The translations under genes were made by a program, and so were the position numbers. This document shows positions 1 to 5,460 of a stretch of DNA of 6,037 nt, one piece after another. The stretch comes from Clostridiales bacterium (lineage in GTDB: Bacteria; Bacillota; Clostridia; Oscillospirales; Acutalibacteraceae). The stretch is from the NCBI GenBank assembly GCA_020859725.1, contig JAJBVR010000067.1, positions 1 to 6,037 on the forward strand, given 5' to 3'. The notes below the pieces were generated by a model that was given only the letters and a program-made list of their open reading frames with translations, was not told the DNA's origin and did not search any database. Positions within the stretch are counted from its first letter, which is position 1. Each line of letters begins with the position of its first letter.

Positions 1-60
1 TTCAATACCCGGAACCGAACCTATGAACTTTACACAAACTATTTTACACTACCAAACTAA
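1..60 (+). CDS. possible C-terminal tail of an upstream gene (partial, unidentified)
   Basis: The first frame is open from the window edge to a TAA at 58-60 and would encode 19 residues ending YTNYFTLPN. The base composition here is less extreme than in the AT-rich spacer that follows, and the stop is followed at once by a small A/T hairpin and then the ruvC promoter, which is the layout expected of a gene end. I do not recognise the peptide. A 60-base open frame is weak evidence: a second + frame (2-94) is open over the same bases. Sequence to the left of the window would settle it. Confidence 0.25.
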   Translation, partial: FNTRNRTYELYTNYFTLPN

Positions 61-61
61 A

Positions 62-82
62 ATAAAAAATGCGGTTTTTTAT
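62..82 (+). terminator. weak A/T-only hairpin, possible terminator remnant of upstream gene
   Basis: A perfect 8-base inverted repeat, ATAAAAAA (62-69) and TTTTTTAT (75-82), flanks the loop TGCGG. It starts two bases after the TAA at 58-60 and has a T-run as its right arm. The stem has no G-C pair, so it would be a poor intrinsic terminator. It may simply be part of the AT-rich promoter upstream region. Confidence 0.2.
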
Positions 83-117
83 ATAAGTATATAAATAATT
101 AATTTATATATTATTTG
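83..117. promoter_or_regulatory. AT-rich upstream element with nested inverted repeats
   Basis: This stretch is almost purely A and T and lies directly upstream of the ruvC -35 box. It contains a perfect inverted repeat, TATAAAT (90-96) and ATTTATA (102-108), around AATTA. A second, overlapping one is AAATAAT (93-99) with ATTATTT (110-116). A/T tracts at this position often act as UP elements contacting the RNA polymerase alpha subunit; that role is inferred. An operator is possible, but such AT-only palindromes also arise by chance. Confidence 0.35.
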
Positions 118-146
118 TTGATTATGAAAAAATCTTATGATATAAT
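118..146 (+). promoter_or_regulatory. sigma-A-type promoter for the ruvC operon (extended -10)
   Basis: The -35 box is TTGATT (118-123, four of six consensus bases). The spacer is exactly 17 bases, and the -10 box is a consensus TATAAT (141-146) preceded by TG at 138-139, giving an extended -10 element. Transcription would start near 153, leaving a leader of about 24 bases before the ruvC ATG with room for its ribosome binding site. It is the best promoter I see in the window and probably drives the whole operon. No LexA-type (SOS) operator was recognised near it, although none was searched for computationally. Confidence 0.65.
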
Positions 147-161
147 TGGTTAAATTATTAT

Positions 162-165
162 GGAG
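162..165 (+). promoter_or_regulatory. ribosome binding site of ruvC (decides the start)
   Basis: GGAG at 162-165 lies 11 bases before the ATG at 177 but only two bases before the in-frame GTG at 168. Usable spacing, and the match of the resulting N-terminus (MVILGIDPG) to other RuvC proteins, favour the ATG. Confidence 0.55.
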
Positions 166-176
166 CAGTGTTTTTA

Positions 177-680
177 ATGGTAATTTTAGGGATAGATCCA
201 GGATATGCAATTATAGGCTGGGGAGTTCTTGAATATAAATCAAATAAATTTAAAGTGCTGGATTACGGAGCGATAACCACAGACGCGCACACAGAATTTC
301 CGATAAGACTTCAGCAGATTTATACCGGGCTGAACAATATTTTTGAAATGTACAGTCCGCAGGCTTTAAGCATGGAAAAGCTTTTTTATAATAACAATGC
401 CAAAACCGTTATAGACGTTGCCCAGGCAAGAGGGGTTATTACTCTTTCTTCACAGCTTCATAAAGTGCCGCTTTTTGAATATACGCCGCTGCAGGTTAAG
501 CAGTCGGTAACGGGATATGGCAGAGCGGTAAAAAAACAGGTTCAGGAAATGACGCGCATTATTTTGGGGCTTGAAAAAATTCCAAAGCCGGATGACACCG
601 CAGATGCGCTTGCCATGGCAATATGCCATGCTCATTGCAGTGGAAGTATTCTCGGCTCATGCGGAATAAAATTGAGGTAG
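177..680 (+). CDS. ruvC: crossover junction endodeoxyribonuclease RuvC
   Basis: RuvC is the Holliday junction resolvase: as a homodimer it makes paired nicks in the junction held by RuvA and RuvB, in recombination and replication-fork repair. The 167-residue product has the usual family length and an RNase H-like fold. All four acidic metal ligands are visible: D7 in GIDPG, E67 in SMEKLF, and D140 and D143 in PDDTADALA. The segment YNNNAKTVIDVAQARGV (71-87) is the conserved helix after the second ligand. The ATG at 177 is chosen over the GTG at 168 because of ribosome-binding-site spacing and the family N-terminus. It is the first gene after the promoter, and its TAG stop overlaps the ruvA ribosome binding site, so the two are likely co-translated. 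Bacilli usually have RecU instead, so this gene argues for Clostridia. Confidence 0.97.
   Translation: MVILGIDPGYAIIGWGVLEYKSNKFKVLDYGAITTDAHTEFPIRLQQIYTGLNNIFEMYSPQALSMEKLFYNNNAKTVIDVAQARGVITLSSQLHKVPLFEYTPLQVKQSVTGYGRAVKKQVQEMTRIILGLEKIPKPDDTADALAMAICHAHCSGSILGSCGIKLR
674..678 (+). promoter_or_regulatory. ribosome binding site of ruvA, overlapping the ruvC stop
   Basis: GAGGT (674-678) lies six bases before the ruvA ATG, and its last base is the first base of the ruvC TAG stop (678-680). Ribosomes ending ruvC would sit on this site, which fits coupled, roughly equimolar synthesis of the two proteins. Confidence 0.7.
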
Positions 681-684
681 ATTT

Positions 685-1290
685 ATGATTTATAATGTCA
701 AAGGGGAATTAACTTATACAGATCCGCAGTTTGTTGTGATTGAATGCGGCGGAATTGGATTTAAATGCTTTACATCGCTTACAACTGTAAAATCAATAGG
801 GAAAACAGGCAGCAGCGTTAATCTGTTTACATATCTTTCAGTTAAGGAAGACGCAATGGATTTGTTTGGATTTTCCACGTTGGAGGAATTGAATTTTTTT
901 AAATTGCTGATAACAGTTTCGGGTGTGGGGCCTAAAGCCGCTGTTTCCGTTCTTTCGGAGCTTTCGCCGGAAAAACTTGCCGTTGCTGTTGCAAGCGCGG
1001 ATGTTAAGGCAATAACCAAGGCAAATGGAATCGGTAAAAAAACCGCTGAAAGAATTGTTTTGGAACTTAAGGATAAAATGTCCTCTCTTTCAGGTTCATC
1101 AGAATTTTCTGCTGCTTCTTCCGCCGCTTCGGTGAGTGATGATTCAGCGTCGGGCGAGGCTGTTGCCGCTTTGGTTGCGCTCGGCTTCGGGCAAAGTGAT
1201 GCCGCCGTGGCGGTGGGGCAGATGGATAAATCACTTTCCGCAGATGAAATGATAAGGCTTGGATTGAAACAGCTTTCAAAGAATTTGTAA
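685..1290 (+). CDS. ruvA: Holliday junction branch migration protein RuvA
   Basis: RuvA binds the four-way junction as a tetramer and loads the RuvB motors that drive branch migration. The 201-residue length is normal. Domain I (about 1-63) is the OB-fold and holds the acidic pin, E55 and D56, which keeps the junction open and lies at the same positions as in E. coli. Domain II has two helix-hairpin-helix motifs: VSGVGPKAA (78-86) and ANGIGKKTAERIVLELKDK (113-131). A flexible serine/alanine-rich linker (about 133-157) leads to domain III (about 158-201), with VAALVALGF, the small helical domain that contacts RuvB. It starts four bases after the ruvC stop with a good ribosome binding site. Nothing is missing or broken. 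Confidence 0.97.
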   Translation: MIYNVKGELTYTDPQFVVIECGGIGFKCFTSLTTVKSIGKTGSSVNLFTYLSVKEDAMDLFGFSTLEELNFFKLLITVSGVGPKAAVSVLSELSPEKLAVAVASADVKAITKANGIGKKTAERIVLELKDKMSSLSGSSEFSAASSAASVSDDSASGEAVAALVALGFGQSDAAVAVGQMDKSLSADEMIRLGLKQLSKNL

Positions 1291-1311
1291 TTTAAATATC
1301 GGTTTTAAATT
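1289..1311 (+). other. A/U-rich hairpin in the ruvA-ruvB gap
   Basis: AATTTAAA (1289-1296) and TTTAAATT (1304-1311) form a perfect 8-base inverted repeat with loop TATCGGT, overlapping the last two bases of the ruvA TAA and followed by a T-rich run. The stem contains only A-T pairs, so strong termination is unlikely. It could protect mRNA ends or cause mild polarity between ruvA and ruvB, or be chance in AT-rich DNA. The 54-base gap it sits in is the largest inside the operon. Confidence 0.25.
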
Positions 1312-1326
1312 GTTTTTGTGTTAACG

Positions 1327-1344
1327 AAAGGTTATATGTTTTAA
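1327..1344 (+). promoter_or_regulatory. ruvB ribosome binding site with a two-codon mini-ORF before the start
   Basis: AAAGG (1327-1331) lies 13 bases before the ruvB ATG, slightly far, but only four bases before another ATG at 1336. That ATG opens a frame of two codons (ATG TTT TAA, 1336-1344) in the same frame as ruvB, whose ATG follows directly. The arrangement is seen directly; any effect on ruvB translation is inference. Confidence 0.45.
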
Positions 1345-2373
1345 ATGGATGAAATGGATTTTGAAAACAGAATAGTGTCAACCGAATTTACCGAGGCGGA
1401 CAGTGATATAGAAAACAGTCTTCGCCCAAAGCAAATGCAGGATTATATAGGCCAAAGCAAGGTTAAGGAAAATCTCGAAATATATATTCAGGCTGCCAGG
1501 GGAAGAGGAGAAGCGCTTGATCATGTTTTGCTTTACGGCCCTCCCGGATTGGGAAAAACAACTCTTGCCGGTATTATTGCAAATGAAATGGGAGTAAATA
1601 TAAGAATAACAAGCGGCCCCGCCATTGAAAAGCAAGGCGATTTGGCGGCGCTGCTGACAAATTTGCAGGAGGGCGATGTTCTGTTTATTGATGAAATTCA
1701 CAGACTGAACCGCAGTGTTGAAGAAGTGCTTTATCCTGCAATGGAAGATAGAGCATTGGATATAATAATAGGAAAAGGTCCCTCTGCGCGTTCCATCAGG
1801 CTTGATCTCCCTAATTTTACTTTAGTCGGCGCTACAACACGGGCAGGTCAGCTTTCCGCCCCTCTGAGGGACAGATTCGGAGTTATTTTCAGATTGGAAC
1901 TTTATTCTCCGCAGGAGTTGGCAACAATAGTTAAAAGAAGCGCCGGAATTTTGGGCATAGATATTGATGATGACGGCGCAAGGCAAATTGCTTCGCGCTC
2001 CAGGGGAACACCGCGTATTGCAAACAGACTTCTTAAAAGAAGCCGTGATTTTGCCCAGGTAAAATATAATGGCGTTATAACTGATGAAGCGGCGTCTGAC
2101 GCTCTTTCCAGAATGGAAATTGATGAATTGGGGCTTGATGCCGTTGACAGAAGATTGCTTACCGCCATGATTAAAAATTATAACGGCGGTCCTGTAGGGC
2201 TTGAAACGATTGCAACCGCTATAGGCGAGGAAGCGGTAACTATTGAAGATGTTTATGAGCCGTATCTTATGCAGATTGGTTTTTTAAGCAGAACTCCGCG
2301 CGGAAGATGTGTTTCTCCTCCCGCTTACAGGCACCTTGGCTTTGAGCAGGACGGGCAGCAAAGTTTATTGTAA
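1345..2373 (+). CDS. ruvB: Holliday junction branch migration ATPase RuvB
   Basis: RuvB is the AAA+ hexameric motor that pulls duplex DNA through the RuvA-bound junction. The 342-residue product is full length. In order it shows Walker A GPPGLGKT (65-72), Walker B LFIDEIH (113-119), sensor 1 GATTRAG (162-168), the arginine finger R175 in LRDRFG (174-179), and sensor 2 [10 protein letters not shown] (220-229). A C-terminal winged-helix domain carries [15 protein letters not shown] (281-295) and RTPRGR (316-321). The start at 1345 is the first codon after an in-frame stop (1342-1344). A second in-frame ATG at 1354 would give MDFENRIVS, also plausible from family N-termini, but it lies farther from the ribosome binding site. 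It is separated from ruvA by 54 bases and from glmM by 27. Confidence 0.97.
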   Translation: MDEMDFENRIVSTEFTEADSDIENSLRPKQMQDYIGQSKVKENLEIYIQAARGRGEALDHVLLYGPPGLGKTTLAGIIANEMGVNIRITSGPAIEKQGDLAALLTNLQEGDVLFIDEIHRLNRSVEEVLYPAMEDRALDIIIGKGPSARSIRLDLPNFTLVGATTRAGQLSAPLRDRFGVIFRLELYSPQELATIVKRSAGILGIDIDDDGARQIASRSRGTPRIANRLLKRSRDFAQVKYNGVITDEAASDALSRMEIDELGLDAVDRRLLTAMIKNYNGGPVGLETIATAIGEEAVTIEDVYEPYLMQIGFLSRTPRGRCVSPPAYRHLGFEQDGQQSLL

Positions 2374-2385
2374 TATTATATATTT

Positions 2386-2391
2386 GAAAGG
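2386..2391 (+). promoter_or_regulatory. ribosome binding site of glmM (decides the start)
   Basis: GAAAGG (2386-2391) is nine bases before the ATG at 2401 and only three before an in-frame TTG at 2395. Spacing and the family N-terminus (GRLFGTDGVRG) support the ATG. Confidence 0.6.
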
Positions 2392-2400
2392 TTTTTGCTT

Positions 2401-3759
2401 ATGGGCAGATTATTCGGAACAGACGGTGTAAGGGGAATTGCAAATAAGGATTTAACAAATGAAATGGCTATGCAAATAGGTATGGCGGCGGCTGAAATTC
2501 TGATAAAAGGCAATGAAAATAAAAACGATAAGCCTACCGTTATGATTGGTAAGGATACCCGGGCTTCCGGCGATATGCTTGAAGCTGCGCTTACAACTGG
2601 TTTTTGCTCTGTGGGTGTAAACGTGCTTTCGGTAGGTGTTATCCCTACTCCGGCTGTTGCCTATTTGGTTGGCAGGTATAATTGTGATGCCGGAGTTATG
2701 ATTTCCGCATCTCATAACCCTTGTGAATATAATGGAATTAAAATATTTCAGTCAAACGGATATAAACTGCCGGATTCAGTTGAGGAAGAAATTGAGTCAA
2801 TTATTCTTGACAAAGCTGAAACTGTTGAATTAAAAACAGGCGGAGGCGTCGGAAAAAGAACATATTGCAAAACAGCGGTTGAGGATTATATAAATCACGT
2901 TATATCCGTTACGGATGTAAGATTTGACGGTATGAATATCGCGCTGGATACTGCAAACGGCTCAGCCTCGGTGTGCGCCAAAGAAATTTTCACACGCCTC
3001 GGCGCAAAATGCCATATGCTTTCGGATACTCCAAACGGGGTAAATATAAATTATAATTGCGGTTCAACTCACCCCCAAGAACTTATGAATTTTGTAAAGG
3101 CGAATAAGCTGGATTTGGGGCTTGCATTTGACGGAGATGCAGACAGAATGCTCGCCGTTGATGAAAATGGTTCTCTTGTTGACGGCGACAAAATTATTGC
3201 CGTTTGCGCTTTGCAGATGAAAAAAGAGGGAAAACTCGCAGGAAATTCCGCAGTTGTTACTGTTATGAGCAATATGGGATTTTTTAAATTTTGTGAGGAA
3301 AACGGAATTAATTGCGCTAAAACCGCCGTGGGCGACAGATATGTTCTTGAAAGAATGCTTGAAAAAGGCTATAATATCGGCGGAGAGCAGAGCGGTCATA
3401 TTATTTTTCTTGATTATGCCACAACAGGAGACGGCGAACTTTCCGGCGTTAAGCTGCTTGAAACAATGGTAAAAAGCGGATCTTCGCTTGCAGGGCTGGC
3501 GTCTGTAATGAATGTATATCCGCAGGTGCTTATAAATGTAAATGTTACTCCGCAGGGCAAGATAAAATATAATAATGACGAGTATATTATATCGGCTGTT
3601 CAGGAGGCTGAAATGGAACTTCGGGGCAACGGCAGGGTTTTGGTGCGTGCTTCAGGAACAGAACCGCTTGTTCGTGTTATGCTTGAAGGAAAGGATATTG
3701 ATTTGATTACGAAACTCGGCAATTATATTGCCGAAGTAGTAAAAGAAAGATTAAGCTGA
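2401..3759 (+). CDS. glmM: phosphoglucosamine mutase GlmM
   Basis: GlmM interconverts glucosamine-6-phosphate and glucosamine-1-phosphate in the cytosol, the step between GlmS and GlmU on the way to UDP-GlcNAc for peptidoglycan. The 452-residue length is typical of the alpha-D-phosphohexomutase superfamily. It begins with the family signature FGTDGVRG (5-12). The active-site loop ISASHNP has S104 as the phosphoserine, equivalent to S102 of E. coli. The metal loop is DGDADR (244-249; D244, D246, D248), the sugar-binding loop GEQSGH (328-333), and the phosphate-binding loop RASGTEP (416-422). GEQSGH and the FGTDGVRG start identify GlmM rather than a general phosphoglucomutase or phosphomannomutase. 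In many Firmicutes glmM sits near cdaA-ybbR; here it follows ruvB. Its TGA overlaps the next gene's ATG by one base. Confidence 0.96.
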   Translation: MGRLFGTDGVRGIANKDLTNEMAMQIGMAAAEILIKGNENKNDKPTVMIGKDTRASGDMLEAALTTGFCSVGVNVLSVGVIPTPAVAYLVGRYNCDAGVMISASHNPCEYNGIKIFQSNGYKLPDSVEEEIESIILDKAETVELKTGGGVGKRTYCKTAVEDYINHVISVTDVRFDGMNIALDTANGSASVCAKEIFTRLGAKCHMLSDTPNGVNINYNCGSTHPQELMNFVKANKLDLGLAFDGDADRMLAVDENGSLVDGDKIIAVCALQMKKEGKLAGNSAVVTVMSNMGFFKFCEENGINCAKTAVGDRYVLERMLEKGYNIGGEQSGHIIFLDYATTGDGELSGVKLLETMVKSGSSLAGLASVMNVYPQVLINVNVTPQGKIKYNNDEYIISAVQEAEMELRGNGRVLVRASGTEPLVRVMLEGKDIDLITKLGNYIAEVVKERLS

Positions 3760-4622
3760 TGAGATATTCAAAAAATTGGTCTGATTACGAGCTGCTGGAA
3801 ACATCCTGCGGTGAAAAGCTGGAACGATGGGGAAATCAGGCGCTCATACGCCCGGACCCTCAGGTTATTTGGAAAAGCAAAAAAGTAAATAAGCTTTGGA
3901 ATTTTCCTGACGCACGCTATATCCGCTCCAATTCGGGCGGTGGTGAATGGCAGTTCTTTTCCAATGTTCCTCCCGCCTGGAGAATTAAATATAAAGACCT
4001 TACATTTAATGTTAAAACAATGGGGTTTAAACACACGGGGATTTTCCCGGAACAGGCGGTTAACTGGGACTTAACAAGGTATGTTATCAGAAAAAGCGGA
4101 AGAAATGATATACGTGTTTTAAATCTTTTTGCCTACACAGGCGCGGCAACGGTTGCCTGCCTTAAAGAAGGCGCGTCTGTTGTTCATGTTGACGCTTCAA
4201 AGGGAATGACTCAATGGGCTAAGGAAAACGCAATTTCTTCCGGTGTTGCCGATAAGCCTGTAAGATGGATAGTTGATGACTGCTTTAAATTTGTTCAGCG
4301 TGAAATAAGGCGCGAAAATAAATATGATATTATCATTTTGGATCCTCCGTCTTACGGCAGGGGCCCGAAAGGCGGAATTTGGAGAATAGAGGATTCACTC
4401 TATGATTTTGTTAATCTGATAAATCAGCTCCTTTCGGACAGAGCGCTTATGGTTCTTCTTAATTCTTACACAACCGGGCTTTCAGCCTCGGTTATGAAAT
4501 ATATTCTTGACGATTTAATAGTAAAAAATAAAGGCGGCAGTGTATCCGCGGATGAAATTGGACTTAGAGAAACATCGGGAGGAATTCTTCCTTGCGGAGC
4601 ATCTGCAATTTGGATAAAATAA
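3759..4622 (+). CDS. class I SAM-dependent methyltransferase, RlmI/RlmK-like (substrate unassigned)
   Basis: The 287-residue protein is a Rossmann-fold methyltransferase resembling the Methyltrans_SAM group (PF10672, COG1092-like) that contains 23S rRNA methyltransferases. Motif I is LNLFAYTGAAT (121-131), the acidic end of strand 2 is VHVDAS (D145) and likely contacts the SAM ribose, and motif IV is LDPPSYGRGP (194-203). The N-terminal 100 residues, with KLERWG (20-25) and LIRPDPQ (29-35), look like a family-specific substrate domain rather than the PUA domain of RlmI. DPP plus a following aromatic is common in RNA and amino-group methyltransferases; I see no clear catalytic cysteine near it, so a 5-methylcytosine enzyme is less likely. 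The start overlaps the glmM stop (TGATG) and the stop overlaps the ecfA1 start (TAATG), implying coupled translation. The family call is firm; an rRNA target is inference. Confidence 0.85.
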   Translation: MRYSKNWSDYELLETSCGEKLERWGNQALIRPDPQVIWKSKKVNKLWNFPDARYIRSNSGGGEWQFFSNVPPAWRIKYKDLTFNVKTMGFKHTGIFPEQAVNWDLTRYVIRKSGRNDIRVLNLFAYTGAATVACLKEGASVVHVDASKGMTQWAKENAISSGVADKPVRWIVDDCFKFVQREIRRENKYDIIILDPPSYGRGPKGGIWRIEDSLYDFVNLINQLLSDRALMVLLNSYTTGLSASVMKYILDDLIVKNKGGSVSADEIGLRETSGGILPCGASAIWIK

Positions 4623-5458
4623 TGAATTTGATTGAATTTAAAAATGTTGATTTCGCTTACGGATCGGATGACGGAGAAGAAACGGTAAGCGTTTTAAAAA
4701 ATCTTAATCTTAATATTGAAAAAGGCAGCTTTGTTGCGGTGCTGGGGCATAACGGCTCCGGAAAATCCACTATAGCCAAGCTTACAAACGGAATACTTTT
4801 TCCGCAAAAGGGTAAGGTGCTTGTTGACGGAATCGAAACAAAGGATGACGACAGTATTTTTGAAATACGCAAGAAGGTGGGCATGGTGCTTCAAAATCCT
4901 GATAATCAGATAGTTGCCTCAATTGTTGAAGAGGATGTTGCTTTCGGCGTGGAAAATTTAGGCCTGCCTCCTCTTGAATGCAGAAAAAGAGTTGATGAAG
5001 CGCTTAAAACCGTCGGTATGTATGAGCTTCGCGAAAAAGCTCCTCACAAGCTTTCCGGCGGGCAAAAGCAAAGGGTGGCTGTTGCGGGAATAATTGCAAT
5101 GCGCCCGGAATGCATTGTTTTGGATGAGCCGACCGCGATGCTTGATCCCAGCGGGCGAAAAGAAGTTCTTGAAACAATAAAAAAATTGAATCGGGATGAA
5201 AATATTACTATTGTGCTCATAACGCATTATATGGATGAAGCTGTTCAGGCAAACAGGGTTATTGTTTTTGATAACGGTGAAATTAAAATGGATGATTCTC
5301 CCGAAAATGTTTTCGCCGAAGTTGATAAAATAAAAGCGCTTGGGCTTGATGTTCCTCAGGCTACCGAGCTTATTTACAAAAGCGGCCTGAAAAGCGAGAA
5401 AACTATTTTAAATACTGATGAATGCGTTGAATTTCTTATGAAAAAATTGGAGGGTTGA
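4622..5458 (+). CDS. ecfA1: energy-coupling factor transporter ATPase EcfA1 (CbiO family)
   Basis: EcfA1 is one of two cytosolic ATPases that, with EcfA2, the membrane protein EcfT and exchangeable S-components, power uptake of vitamins or metal ions. The 278-residue protein has Walker A GHNGSGKST (42-50), a Q-loop at Q91 in LQNPDNQIV (90-98), signature LSGGQKQR (144-151), Walker B CIVLDEP (164-170), a D-loop MLDP, and H-loop H202 in ITHYMDEA. The QNPDNQ Q-loop and the VEEDVAFG segment (102-109) are typical of the EcfA1 paralogue, unlike QYPEYQ in the next gene. The ATG at 4622 overlaps the preceding TAA; an in-frame TTG at 4592 would add ten residues inside the methyltransferase gene and lacks family support. 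The ribosome binding site is weak (GGA at 4612-4614), consistent with coupling to the upstream gene. Confidence 0.93.
   Translation: MNLIEFKNVDFAYGSDDGEETVSVLKNLNLNIEKGSFVAVLGHNGSGKSTIAKLTNGILFPQKGKVLVDGIETKDDDSIFEIRKKVGMVLQNPDNQIVASIVEEDVAFGVENLGLPPLECRKRVDEALKTVGMYELREKAPHKLSGGQKQRVAVAGIIAMRPECIVLDEPTAMLDPSGRKEVLETIKKLNRDENITIVLITHYMDEAVQANRVIVFDNGEIKMDDSPENVFAEVDKIKALGLDVPQATELIYKSGLKSEKTILNTDECVEFLMKKLEG
5449..5454 (+). promoter_or_regulatory. ribosome binding site of ecfA2 (supports a TTG start)
   Basis: GGAGGG (5449-5454) is the strongest Shine-Dalgarno match in the window. It lies inside the 3' end of ecfA1, six bases before the TTG at 5461. No ATG or GTG start occurs at a comparable distance in the ecfA2 frame, so it fixes the non-ATG start. 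Confidence 0.7.
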
Positions 5459-5460
5459 TT

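Noticed and set aside
23..94. Small + strand open frame (ATG at 23, TAA at 92-94)
   Set aside because: It has 23 codons, no ribosome binding site, and runs across the A/T hairpin; it does not resemble a protein.
168..176. GTG at 168 as the ruvC start
   Set aside because: It is only two bases from GGAG and would add three residues before the conserved MVILGIDPG; the ATG at 177 fits spacing and family better.
1120..1230. GC-richer patch in ruvA as a sign of foreign DNA
   Set aside because: It encodes the serine/alanine-rich linker and the start of domain III, where GC-rich alanine codons dominate; the reading frame and family match continue through it.
1310..1338. Possible internal promoter before ruvB (TTGTTT, 17 bases, TATATG)
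   Set aside because: The -10 box is poor and transcription would begin at about the ruvB start codon, leaving no ribosome binding site on the mRNA.
2395..2400. TTG at 2395 as the glmM start
   Set aside because: It lies three bases from GAAAGG, too close; the ATG at 2401 has good spacing and gives the normal family N-terminus.
3064..3399. Antisense open frames across glmM, including 3064-3399 and 3069-3272
   Set aside because: They lie opposite a clearly functional conserved gene, lack recognisable motifs and ribosome binding sites, and are explained by codon usage of glmM.
4592..4621. TTG at 4592 as the ecfA1 start
   Set aside because: It would add ten residues encoded inside the methyltransferase gene, with no family support; the ATG at 4622 forms the usual stop-start overlap.
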